Shown one piece after another: positions 8,880 to 18,400 of a DNA stretch of 64,000 nucleotides. Within the stretch, counting starts at the first letter, position 1. Each line of letters starts with the position of its first letter. Source of the DNA: DATGPD01 sp041398565 (GTDB lineage Bacteria > Planctomycetota > UBA1135 > UBA2386); contig JAWKUN010000002.1 in the NCBI GenBank assembly GCA_041398565.1, positions 1,240,001-1,304,000 on the forward strand. Reading direction: 5' to 3'. A program made the translations under genes and the position numbers. The notes below the pieces were generated by a model. It was not told the DNA's origin. It worked only from the letters and a program-made list of their open reading frames with translations, and did no database searches.

Positions 8880-10370
8880 GTGGCCTGGATCGGAAGGACA
8901 GACCTGCGCGCGCCCGCCGAGAGCGAGGTCGTTGGGTTGGGCCCCATCGCGCAAGCTGTCGAAGCTCGCCCGTTCGACGAGCTGTGGCTGCTCGCCGACT
9001 ACCCGAAGTCCGAGGTCGAGGCCTATGTGAAGTGGCTTCGCGGCCGCTCCGACACACGGGTCGAGGTCCTCGCAGAGAGCCTCAGTGGTCCGACCGAGTT
9101 CGGCGAGATCTACGAAGCTGCCGTCCGCGGCGTCAACAAGGCCCTCGGAGCCCGGCCCGACAAGGCCAACCTCACGTTCCACCTGAGTCCTGGCACCCCG
9201 GCCATGGCCGCCGTCTGGATTCTGCTCGGCAAGACGCGGTTCCCCGCCGAGTTGATCGAGTCTTCCCGCGAGCACGGCGTGCGTACGGTCTCCGTGCCCT
9301 TCGACATCTCGATCGACTTCCTTCCAGACCTGCTTCGGGAGCAGGATGAACGGCTTCGCCAGGCAAGCGCCGCCGAGACCCCGGCGGCGCCGGAGTTCTC
9401 GGACATCATTCATCGCAGCCGCCCGATGACGCGCCTGATCCAGCGTGCGCGTCGGGTTGCTGTGCACAGCGTGCCTGTTCTGATCGAAGGGGAGTCCGGC
9501 ACTGGCAAGGAGATGCTCGCCCGCGCCATCCATCGGGCGAGCCCCCGTCGGGGCCGCGAGTTCATCGCGGTCAACTGCGGAGCGATCCCGCAGGAGCTCG
9601 TCGAGTCCGAGCTCTTCGGTCACACGAAAGGCTCGTTCACGGGTGCGACAGAGGCGAAGAAGGGCTACTTCGAGGCCGCGAACGGCGGCACCTTGTTCCT
9701 GGACGAGGTCGGCGAGTTGCCGGCGGTCGCGCAGGTCAAGCTGCTGCGAGTGCTACAGGAGGGCGAGGTCGTGAAGGTCGGGGCGACCAAGCCGACGAAG
9801 ATCGATGTCCGGATCGTCGCAGCGACGAACCGGACGCTGACCACCGAGATCGCGCAGGGTCGATTCCGCGAAGACCTCTTCTATCGCCTCGCGGTCGCGG
9901 TGCTGAGGATCCCCTCCCTGCGCGACCGAACCGGCGATGTTGGGCTGTTGGTCGATCGGATGCTCGCAGCAGCCAACGAGGAGGCTGCCGACGGGGCCGG
10001 ATTCGAGCGGAAGAAACTTTCTGCAGGCGCAAGGAATCTTCTCCTCTCTCACAGTTGGCCAGGTAACGTCCGCGAACTGCAGAACACTCTGCGACGGACC
10101 CTGATCTGGAGCGACGGGACCATCATCACGGCAGAAGATGTTCGCGAGGCCCTGTTGCCAACCGGGACTTCGGGCCGCAACGAAGTGATGGATCGAGCCC
10201 TTGGCAACGGCTTCAGCCTGCAGGACACCATGAGCGACGTGGCTCGACACTACCTGAAGCGTGCGATGGAAGAAGCTGGAGGCAACAAGACGCAGGCGGC
10301 TGAGCTTGTTGGCCTACCCAGCTATCAGACACTCTCCAACTGGCTCGCGCGGTACGAGGTGGAGGCATGA
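8865..10370 (+). CDS. CARF-like sigma-54-dependent transcriptional activator (RtcR-type architecture)
   Basis: 501 residues, GTG start. Residues ~1-160 are a Rossmann-like sensor with alternating strands and helices and the loop HLSPGTPAM (106-114), placed like the ligand-binding SxGT loop of CARF/SAVED domains. The RNA-repair activator RtcR has the same plan. Residues ~180-410 are a bacterial enhancer-binding AAA+ domain: Walker A GESGTGKE (209-216), the sigma-54 contact loop GSFTGA (256-261), Walker B FLDE (D280, E281). A Fis-type HTH ends the protein. In this family a nucleotide or RNA-end signal bound by the sensor would release the ATPase to open sigma-54 promoters. A near-consensus sigma-54 promoter begins at the next base, so the target is very likely the downstream restriction operon. 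Confidence 0.87.
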   Translation: MRKILVAWIGRTDLRAPAESEVVGLGPIAQAVEARPFDELWLLADYPKSEVEAYVKWLRGRSDTRVEVLAESLSGPTEFGEIYEAAVRGVNKALGARPDKANLTFHLSPGTPAMAAVWILLGKTRFPAELIESSREHGVRTVSVPFDISIDFLPDLLREQDERLRQASAAETPAAPEFSDIIHRSRPMTRLIQRARRVAVHSVPVLIEGESGTGKEMLARAIHRASPRRGREFIAVNCGAIPQELVESELFGHTKGSFTGATEAKKGYFEAANGGTLFLDEVGELPAVAQVKLLRVLQEGEVVKVGATKPTKIDVRIVAATNRTLTTEIAQGRFREDLFYRLAVAVLRIPSLRDRTGDVGLLVDRMLAAANEEAADGAGFERKKLSAGARNLLLSHSWPGNVRELQNTLRRTLIWSDGTIITAEDVREALLPTGTSGRNEVMDRALGNGFSLQDTMSDVARHYLKRAMEEAGGNKTQAAELVGLPSYQTLSNWLARYEVEA

Positions 10371-10386
10371 TGGCACGAAGGTTGAG
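10371..10386 (+). promoter_or_regulatory. Near-consensus sigma-54 promoter of the hsdR operon
   Basis: TGGCACG-AAGG-TTGAG directly follows the activator stop codon. It matches the -24/-12 consensus TGGCACG-N4-TTGC(A/T) at every specified base except the second base of the -12 GC. It lies in the 34-nt gap between a sigma-54 activator and its downstream operon, which makes a chance match unlikely. Predicted transcription would begin near 10397, just before the hsdR ATG at 10405. Confidence 0.72.
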
Positions 10387-10404
10387 AGAGGGCGTGCAAC
10401 CGCG

Positions 10405-12711
10405 ATGAGTCGAAACGAAAAGCAAGCCTGCCGAGAGCTCATTGAGCCGGCCCTCACCGAGGCTGGTTGGAGCTGGGACGCGCAGGTCGAGATCGGGCCC
10501 GGTCGGGTGAACCTGACCGGTTCCACGATGTACGACGACTCGCAGCGCATCATCGCGGACTATGTACTGCGGCTCTGGAAGATGCCGCTGGCCATCCTCG
10601 AAGCCAAGGCGGAAGGCGAGGACGCGTCCGCCGGCATGCAGCAAGGCTCGCGCTACGCCCATCGTCTCGGGCTCCGGTTTTCGATCTCGAGCAACGGCCG
10701 TCAGTACATCCTCACCGACAACAAGACAAGCGAGTACGAGTCCTTCGAAACGCCGCCAAGCCCCGGCGACATCCTCCACCGCCTCGGCCGCAACATTGTG
10801 TGGGAGGAGTGGCGCCCGATCTTCGAAGCCCCGTGGCACGAGGACCAGGTCACTCGCCGCAAGGTTCGCCCGTACCAGGAGATGGCGATCTTCGAGTCGC
10901 TGTACCGCTTTTCTCAGGGCGAGAAGCGCGTGCTCCTGCTCATGGCGACAGGAACGGGCAAGACGTTCACGATCTTCCAGCTCGCATGGAAGCTCCTCTC
11001 CGGCGACGTCCTCAAGAACAACCGAGTTCTGTTTCTCACGGATCGGAACAGCCTCAAGGACCAGGCCTTCCGCGCCTTCGCGGCCTTCGACTCTCGTGAA
11101 CGCGTGGTCGTCGAAAAGGCGACGGTCGCCCGCGGCGAGCACCTGGTCGGCAAGGTCTACTTCGCCAACTACCAGAACCTCGACGAAGAGTATGGAGGCA
11201 AGAAGCTCTACGAGCACTTCGACTCGGACTTCTTCGATCTCGTGGTGGTTGATGAGTGCCACCGCTCGGGCTTCGGCGACTGGTTCGGCGTGCTCGAGCA
11301 CTTCGGCAACGCCTACCAGCTCGGCCTCACGGCGACGCCGCGCGAGCTCGACCAGAGCGGACGTGACCTCACCGAGGAAGAGCTGCGTCGGGATACTCAC
11401 GTCTACTTCACAGGAAGCCCCGACGGTGAGCCTGCCTATACGTACTCGCTCAAGCAGGCGATCGAGGACGGCTACCTGGTGCCGTACTTGCTCGAGGAGC
11501 GCATCAGCAACCTCGACGAGGACGGCTACACCGGCCCCGACGGGCGTCACTACACCACTAAGAACTTCGAGCGCGACATCCGCTTGCCCGAGCGCACGCG
11601 GCTCATCGCCGAGGACCTCTGGCAGACCCTCGGCAAGTACCAGTTGTCCGATGAGAAGAGCATCATCTTTTGTGTCGATGACACCCACGCCGCTTTCATG
11701 GCCGCCGAGCTACGCCGCCTCAGCGGCGACGCGGACTACGCGGCTCGCATCACGCGATCCGAACGCAACTCGCATCAGCTCGAACGCAACTTCGCCGAGG
11801 TGGGCCGGGCCAAGCCCAGGGTCGCGGTCACCGTCGATCTGCTGACGACCGGCTTCGACGCCCCCGACGTCAAGAACATCGTCTTCGCGCGCCCCCTGCG
11901 CAGCTCCATCCTCTACAAGCAGATGAAGGGTCGCGGGACTCGGCTCTGCGAGGACATCGACAAGCGCTACTTCACCATCTTCGACTACGTCGGTGCTGCC
12001 CAGCTCGAGGACACCGAGTTCGACGGCCACCCCGCGAACACACAGAAGCCCAAGTCTTCGTCGAAGCCGAAGAAGAAGTCCGAGGGAGAGTCCACCGAGA
12101 AGCCTGTCGGTGAGGGCATCAAGGTCTACATCGCGCGCGAAGACCGCTACGTCTGCCTCGCCGACGGCCGCAAGATCCAGCTCGACGAGTACCGCGAGCA
12201 GTCCAAGGAGGTCATCCGCGGGATCGCCCCGTCAAGCCTCTCCGACCTCCTCAAGCTCTGGATCGACAAGAACACGCGCCGCGATCTGCGCGCCGAACTG
12301 AAGGACCGCGACGTTCACGTGGCGGCCTTCCGCCACTTCTTCGATCTCGAGGCCACCGACGACGTCGACATTCTAGCGAAGGTTGGATTCGACTTGGTCC
12401 GCGTTCCGAGCCGCCATGACCGGGTGACTCGCTTCTGGGATCAGGAAGACGCTTGGCTTCTCTCGCGGCTTGGCGAGCAGACCGTCAGCAACGACGAGCG
12501 AATCAAGTCGCTGTTCTGGGCGACGAGTCTGGACCACTACGCACTCTACGGCATCGACGAACTCGAGCAGGGCTCGACGTACAGCGCACCACAGTTCACC
12601 AGCCAGTTCGGGAGCTTCAGCAGTTTGCTGCAGCGCTACGGCGGCCCAGCTGCGCTGAAGGGCGACCTGGAGGCTGTTAAGCAGCACCTGTACGTCCCGA
12701 TGGCGGCCTAG
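10405..12711 (+). CDS. hsdR: Type I restriction enzyme R subunit (HsdR)
   Basis: 768 residues from the ATG at 10405. The N-terminal nuclease has RIIADYVL and, shortly after, LAILEAKAEG, giving the D...ExK catalytic pattern. The SF2 translocase follows: Walker A MATGTGKT, DECH box VVDECHRSGFGDW, LTATP, and the QMKGRGTR arginine-finger motif. A C-terminal domain follows a lysine/serine-rich linker. It is compact for an R subunit (EcoEI-like length). It should cleave DNA after ATP-driven translocation once the M and S subunits find an unmodified site. The gene follows the activator by 34 nt and the sigma-54 promoter lies in that gap. Confidence 0.93.
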   Translation: MSRNEKQACRELIEPALTEAGWSWDAQVEIGPGRVNLTGSTMYDDSQRIIADYVLRLWKMPLAILEAKAEGEDASAGMQQGSRYAHRLGLRFSISSNGRQYILTDNKTSEYESFETPPSPGDILHRLGRNIVWEEWRPIFEAPWHEDQVTRRKVRPYQEMAIFESLYRFSQGEKRVLLLMATGTGKTFTIFQLAWKLLSGDVLKNNRVLFLTDRNSLKDQAFRAFAAFDSRERVVVEKATVARGEHLVGKVYFANYQNLDEEYGGKKLYEHFDSDFFDLVVVDECHRSGFGDWFGVLEHFGNAYQLGLTATPRELDQSGRDLTEEELRRDTHVYFTGSPDGEPAYTYSLKQAIEDGYLVPYLLEERISNLDEDGYTGPDGRHYTTKNFERDIRLPERTRLIAEDLWQTLGKYQLSDEKSIIFCVDDTHAAFMAAELRRLSGDADYAARITRSERNSHQLERNFAEVGRAKPRVAVTVDLLTTGFDAPDVKNIVFARPLRSSILYKQMKGRGTRLCEDIDKRYFTIFDYVGAAQLEDTEFDGHPANTQKPKSSSKPKKKSEGESTEKPVGEGIKVYIAREDRYVCLADGRKIQLDEYREQSKEVIRGIAPSSLSDLLKLWIDKNTRRDLRAELKDRDVHVAAFRHFFDLEATDDVDILAKVGFDLVRVPSRHDRVTRFWDQEDAWLLSRLGEQTVSNDERIKSLFWATSLDHYALYGIDELEQGSTYSAPQFTSQFGSFSSLLQRYGGPAALKGDLEAVKQHLYVPMAA

Positions 12712-12724
12712 ACGGATCCTTCGC

Positions 12725-14248
12725 ATGGCGACCAAGAAGAATGGAAACGGCAAGGCGGAACATCGACGCCAAGAAGTGCAGCAGGCGGTCAAAAACGCCT
12801 GCGATCAGCTCAACAGCGACGGCGTTGCGCCCCGTGACTACGTCGAGCAGCTCGCGTGGCTCTTCTTCCTCAAGGCATTCGACGAGGCCGAGACCCGGCA
12901 CGAGCAGGAGGCCGCGTTCGACGACAAGTCGTACGCCCGACGTATCCAAGGCGACTACCGCTGGTCCGTCTGGTCCGACTTGGTGAACCGCCCCGACGCC
13001 ATGCTGGAGTTCGTGGACGGGAAGCTGTGGCACTACCTCCAGAACTTCGGTGCGACCGAGGAGACGGAGCAATTCGCCAACGACCCGGTCGCCGAACGGT
13101 TCCGGCGCATCTTTTCGACGGTGCGCAACCACTCGCGGCGGGGCGCTAGTTTCGCACGCACGGTGCAGCAGGTGAACCGGCTGCACTTCTCCGACGAGAC
13201 CGACGTCATCGTTCTCTCGGAGATCTACGAAGACCTGCTGAAGCGCGTGGCCAGCGACTCCGCGGGTTACGCCGGTGAGTTCTACACCCAGCGCCACATC
13301 ATCCGCGCGATGGTGGAGGTCGTGCAGCCCAAAATCGGCGACCGTGTGTATGACCCGTGCTTCGGAACCGCAGGGTTCTTAGCGGAAGCGGCAGAGTTCA
13401 TCCGTTCACACTCGTCGAGCCTGAGCGGAAAAAACCTAGACCGCCTGAACAGAGACTCCTTCTTCGGCGTCGAGCTCAAGCCCCTCACCTACCTTCTAGG
13501 CATCATGAACATGCTGCTTCACCGCATTGAGGGAGCAAGCCTCGAGCAGGCAAATACGCTGGAGCTCCACAGCGCAAACGTGTCCGAGAAGAACCGTTAC
13601 GACGTGATCCTCTCGAATCCGCCGTACGGCGGGAAGTTGGCGCGCGAGATCCAGACGAACTTCACGATTCGTTCCGGGGCGACAGAGATTCTGTTTCTTC
13701 AGCACATCATGGCCAACCTGAAGAAGGGGGGTCGCGCTGCGGTCATTGTGCCGGAGGGAGTCATGTTTCGGAGCGGACCCGACCAGAAGGTGCGGGAACG
13801 CTTGTTGACGGAGTTCGATCTGCACTCGGTCCTCTCGTTGCCTGCTGGGTGCTTCCTCCCGTATACGCCTGTGAAGACAAACGTCCTGTTCTTCGATCGG
13901 CGCTCCGATGGCAATCCCACGCAGGACGTTTGGTTCTTCGAGCTCACAAACGACGGCTTCGAGCTAACCGGATCGAGGAAGCCGATTCCCGGAGAGGAGA
14001 TATCGGCCTTTCTGGGCCTCTGGACGAAGCGCACGGAGACCACCCGATCGTGGCTCGTCCCCTCCAAGGAGCTTCTGGCGACCAACTGCGACCTTTCTGC
14101 ACGGAACCCCAACACAAGCGATGGCTACGAACATCGAGCGCCTGCGGAGGTTGCTCGCGAGCTTCTCCAGAAAGAGGAACGAGTTGTCGAGCTCTTTCGC
14201 GAGATTCACGACCTGCTTGCCGGGGACGCAGGCGGGGCGGAGGGCTAG
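12725..14248 (+). CDS. hsdM: Type I restriction-modification DNA methyltransferase subunit (HsdM)
   Basis: 507 residues. An N-terminal helical HsdM domain is followed by an N6-adenine methylase domain. The AdoMet motif YDPCFGTAGF begins at Y208 and the catalytic motif SNPPY is intact (N298-P-P-Y301). It should methylate adenine in the sequence read by HsdS and form the M2S core to which HsdR docks. It starts 13 nt after hsdR. Codon use in the second half is less GC-biased than in hsdR, suggesting a separate origin or exchange. Confidence 0.95.
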   Translation: MATKKNGNGKAEHRRQEVQQAVKNACDQLNSDGVAPRDYVEQLAWLFFLKAFDEAETRHEQEAAFDDKSYARRIQGDYRWSVWSDLVNRPDAMLEFVDGKLWHYLQNFGATEETEQFANDPVAERFRRIFSTVRNHSRRGASFARTVQQVNRLHFSDETDVIVLSEIYEDLLKRVASDSAGYAGEFYTQRHIIRAMVEVVQPKIGDRVYDPCFGTAGFLAEAAEFIRSHSSSLSGKNLDRLNRDSFFGVELKPLTYLLGIMNMLLHRIEGASLEQANTLELHSANVSEKNRYDVILSNPPYGGKLAREIQTNFTIRSGATEILFLQHIMANLKKGGRAAVIVPEGVMFRSGPDQKVRERLLTEFDLHSVLSLPAGCFLPYTPVKTNVLFFDRRSDGNPTQDVWFFELTNDGFELTGSRKPIPGEEISAFLGLWTKRTETTRSWLVPSKELLATNCDLSARNPNTSDGYEHRAPAEVARELLQKEERVVELFREIHDLLAGDAGGAEG

Positions 14249-14251
14249 CAA

Positions 14252-15430
14252 GTGCAGACCGTCACACTCGCGGACGTGTGCTCGATAGAGGCGCGACTGG
14301 TTGACCCGAAGCTAGATGAGCACGCCGACCGTGTTCACATTGGGGGAGCCAACATCATCTCGAGCTCCGGTCAGCTGGCGAACCTGCAAACAGCCAGAGA
14401 GGAGGGACTGAAGTCGCCGAAGTTCTACTTCGACCCGGAAGACGTCTTGTACAGCAAGATTCGCCCCTATCTCAGGAAGGTGACATGGCCTCAAACTGCA
14501 GGTCTATGCAGCGCAGACATCTACCCGCTACGCCCGGGCAAGCGAATCCGTCACCGCTACCTCCAGTATCTCCTGCTTTCGGACCAGTTCACTTCCTACG
14601 CCGTACGTGTCTCTAACCGGGCGGGCATGCCCAAAGTCAATCGCGAGCAGCTGTTCGCTTTCGAGTTCGAGCTGCCGGATCTCGATGAGCAGGCAAAGCA
14701 CATCGCACTTCTCGACAAGGTCTTTGAGGGCATTGCCGAGCTTGAACGCCTCGCGGAACTGCGGAGTCGCGAACTTTGGTCGTTAAAGCGAAGCCTCGTA
14801 TTTGGTGCGTCGCCTGACGACCGAACGTGGGAGCCGGTCGGCGAGCACGTGGAGTGGATCCGTTCTATGGAGAGGGTGGCGCCGACGGCGACGTATGGTT
14901 TTGCGGGCGTCAAGTCGTTTGGCGGCGGTGTCTTTCGCAGCGGCAGCCGACAGGGAGACGAGTTTGGCTACAAGTCCGTGCACCGCCTGGAGGCGGGGGA
15001 GTTTATCTATCCCAAGTTGATGGCCTGGGAGGGCGCACTTGGGCTCGTCCCGCAGGCGTTCGGGGGCTTGGTGGTTTCGCCTGAGTTCGTAGTATTTCGC
15101 CCAAATTCAGGCGCTCTTGCGGCTGAGGTACTTGATACCTACTTCCGGTCGCCAACGTCCTGGGAACGAGTCAAAGCGGCAAGCACTGGGACAAATCGGC
15201 GGCGCCGCAGACTCCATCCGCGAGCGTTCCTGACTCTGGAGGTCCCAATCCCCCCCAAAGACTCCCAAGCGATGCTTCGCAAAGTCTACGAGCAGGAAAG
15301 CAGGATACAGCGCGATTCCTCGCTTGATCCGGACAAGCTTGCGACGCTCCGTTCGAGTGCCCTCGCAAAGGTCTTCAGCGGTGCCGATGCCCTTGGCTCA
15401 GTGGCGACCGGGAGAAGCCAGGCCGACTGA
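14252..15430 (+). CDS. hsdS: Type I restriction-modification specificity subunit (HsdS)
   Basis: 392 residues, GTG start 3 nt after hsdM. Two target-recognition half-domains are visible. The first (about 1-160) ends in RAGMPKVNREQLFAFEFELP and a conserved helix. The second (about 190-340) ends in RRRLHPRAFLTLEVPIPP and a second helix. This is the usual two-TRD pseudo-dimer that defines a bipartite recognition sequence. It overlaps the next start codon (TGATG), so it is translationally coupled to the fusion protein that follows. Confidence 0.88.
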   Translation: MQTVTLADVCSIEARLVDPKLDEHADRVHIGGANIISSSGQLANLQTAREEGLKSPKFYFDPEDVLYSKIRPYLRKVTWPQTAGLCSADIYPLRPGKRIRHRYLQYLLLSDQFTSYAVRVSNRAGMPKVNREQLFAFEFELPDLDEQAKHIALLDKVFEGIAELERLAELRSRELWSLKRSLVFGASPDDRTWEPVGEHVEWIRSMERVAPTATYGFAGVKSFGGGVFRSGSRQGDEFGYKSVHRLEAGEFIYPKLMAWEGALGLVPQAFGGLVVSPEFVVFRPNSGALAAEVLDTYFRSPTSWERVKAASTGTNRRRRRLHPRAFLTLEVPIPPKDSQAMLRKVYEQESRIQRDSSLDPDKLATLRSSALAKVFSGADALGSVATGRSQAD

Positions 15431-18400
15431 TGTCTGCGCACCGCTACCGCAACGGCCGGTCCCCGGAGACGAATGCGGCCCCTCTGCTAGAAAGGGCGCT
15501 GCCGTTGGTTCTCGGCAGGGGTAGCAGTGTCGATGAGCTCGTCGCACCGCTGGCGGGTATGCTCATCCTGCGGTGGGTTGCGTTCGCCGAGGCCGAAAGA
15601 GAGGCTGTAGCTGCATTCGACGAGAAGCAGTTCGAGTCATTTCTACCGCAAGGACTTCAGCAGCAAGCGTGGGTCAGGGGAACCATACGAGACCACATTG
15701 ATTCTGACCTGGGAACCCTAGAAATCAACAGATTGGGCGGTGCCACCGGCCGTCTAGTTGCATCTGTGGCGCAAACGCTAGCGCACACGAGAAGTAAGAA
15801 TGCCGAGTTGTTCGACCTTCTCGTCGTGTGGGTTACGAGCCTGGATGTCTCGGAGATTGGGGGCAGGCAGCGCGCGGCGACCGAGTTCGACGAAGTCCTA
15901 CTGAGGGCGCTTGCAGCGCAGGGCCGTCTTGGCGGCGAGTACACGACCCCACCTCGAGTAGTCGAACTCATGGTCGGCTTGGCCGCCCCGCAACCAGGAG
16001 ACCGTGTGTATGACCCTTGTTTCGGTGTAGCCAGCTTGCTGGTGGAAGCTGCTCATAGGATGCGGAGAACTGTCGTCACTGCGGATCCAACGCGCTGGCG
16101 CGACGTCCAATCGAATGGGATCTTCGGCGTCGAGATCAACCGGTCAGCGTACCTGGTGGGCCTATGCCGTGTCCTTCTCGCGGGCATAGACTCTCCTGGC
16201 CTTGAGCTAGGCGACGCCCTCGAACGACCTCTGCCTCGCAACCGCGCGGTCGAAGGCTTTGACGTCATTCTTGCTGCGCCACCATGGGGCGGACGCGCCG
16301 CCGATGCACACTTTCGCCACTTCCCGGTTCCGACGGGCGGTACCGAGAACCTATTCCTGCAACATGTGATGGCAAACCTACGCCCCGGTGGACGCGCCGT
16401 GATCGCGCTCCCCGAAGGCGCACTCTTTCGCACTGGGCCCGATCGCCAGGTTCGCAAGAGCCTCCTCGAGGAGTTTCGAGTCGACGGCGTTGTGTCGCTT
16501 CCGCCAGGGGCGTTCGCTCCATGCACGGGCATCCCATCGAGCCTTGTGGTGTTCCGGCGTGACACACCCCGAAGCGACGTCCGCTTCGTTCAGATTCCAC
16601 CGAAGGCATGGGACGCGGGTGATGGCGACGGATTTGGTGACGGCGACGGGCATGGCTTTGGCAGCGGCAGTGGCAGCGGGGCCGGTGACGGCACCGGATA
16701 CGGCGACGGGAGTGGTTCCGGACTAGGACATGGCGACGGATTCGGAGTACCTGACGGCAGTGGGTACGGCGATGGCCGCTCCGTGCAGCGACGCCGAACC
16801 TCGGGCGTTCTGCGGAAAGTCGCCGCTGTACTGCGACACGATGCAGCGTTGCCCGCCGACGGCATGGAGCACGGAATCGACGCATGGTCGGTTCCAGTGC
16901 GCAGCCTCGCCGCACGGGATTTCGAGCTGCTTGCCAAACGAACGGGAGCCGAGGAGCTGGAGACGACCCTCGAGCGACTCGCCGCGACCGATGCAGATCT
17001 GAAGATTGTCACCCTCGATCAGGTCGCGAAAGTCTTTCAAGGGGTCTCCTACGACCGCAAGCTGACTACTGAACGCCGAAGTTCCGACGTGCTCGCCGCC
17101 CTCGTGCGAGTCGGTGACATCTCCGAGTCGAAGGTGAAGCAGCCAAGCCTCTTCTTCACCCGCGAGGCAGATAGCCGAGTGCGAGACGAACACCGCCTCG
17201 GTCCGGGCGACATGCTGATCACGACGTCCGGAACCGTCGGCAAGATCGGCGTCATCGAGGATGGGAATGAGCTCGTCGGCGCGCTGGCGACCAAGAGCCT
17301 CGTGGTGATTCGGCCGAGCGACGGCGCGACACCGGCGTTTATCGCGGCACTGCTACGTTCTCCGAGCTATCAGGAATGGTTCGCAGGTCACGCGAGGGGT
17401 TCAACGATCCAGCACTTGTCCGTTCGAACACTTCGGAAGATGAAGGTGCCGGTTCCTCCTGTTCAAATCCAGGAGGCCGTCCTTCGCCACCTGTCGAGCG
17501 GTGGGGATGCTCTGGCTCTGCTCCTCCGATTCACGTCGGGCGGGACGTCCGATCCGATTGCCGCGTGGCTCGAGCGGCCGCCGGTAGTGGCCGCCATCTC
17601 GGGTAAGGTCGATGCAAACGACCCGGCGAAGACGCTTGCGGCTCTTGGCAAGGAGCTGTTGCAGCTTCGCGCGCTGCGCAATCGAGCGGCCCATGCTGAC
17701 GCGCCGGAGGTCCCCGTTTCCCTCACAGCATGGCTCTTGGCAGCGGTAGAGGTGGGAGCAGTGCTCGACGGCGTCGACGGCATTCCCGAAGGGGCGCCGA
17801 GACTTGCCGCCCTTGAACTGGCCAGGGCCAAGCTCGCGACCGCACACCGGGGAACCAGTGACGAGGACAGCCCTCTCGCCAACCGTGTCCAAGCCTTCGT
17901 CTCCTCGCTCGAGCGCCTCGTCGAGCGGGCTGCCCAGGCGATGCTTGGCTCCGGTGAGATTCAACTCCGGACGACGCCGAATGAGCTCGCCGTCGGCGTG
18001 CCGACGGAGGTCCAGCTCGAGCTGGTGAATGCCTCGAACATGGCTCTGCGCCGCATCGAGATCACGACGGCGCCGGACGTTGGCGGTGGCACATCCGGGT
18101 ACGTCGCTGAGGGCGCGACCGCAAGCGTCCCGCTCACCGTGAAGGCTCTCGATGCCGCCGATTCATTCAAGATTGGCGTGCGCTGGGCCGGCGTCAGACT
18201 TGACGGCGCTTCTATCCGAGGGCAGCGCACCATCGAGTTACTCGTCAAATCAACCCGCGACGACGTGCTTGCCGGCGATCTCGGCGCGAGCCCCTACATC
18301 GTCGGCAACCCGGTCGATCGCGAGGAGATGTTCTTCGGACGTAGCGACGTGGTCGATCGGATCAAGCGCCAGCTCGGCTCGGCGACGAACGCCAATGTGA

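Noticed and set aside
10283..10311. CAACAAG-N15-CTTGTTG as an upstream activator site
   Set aside because: It falls in the conserved HTH codons of the activator gene and lacks similarity to the CGCAAGA motifs; kept only as a remote possibility.
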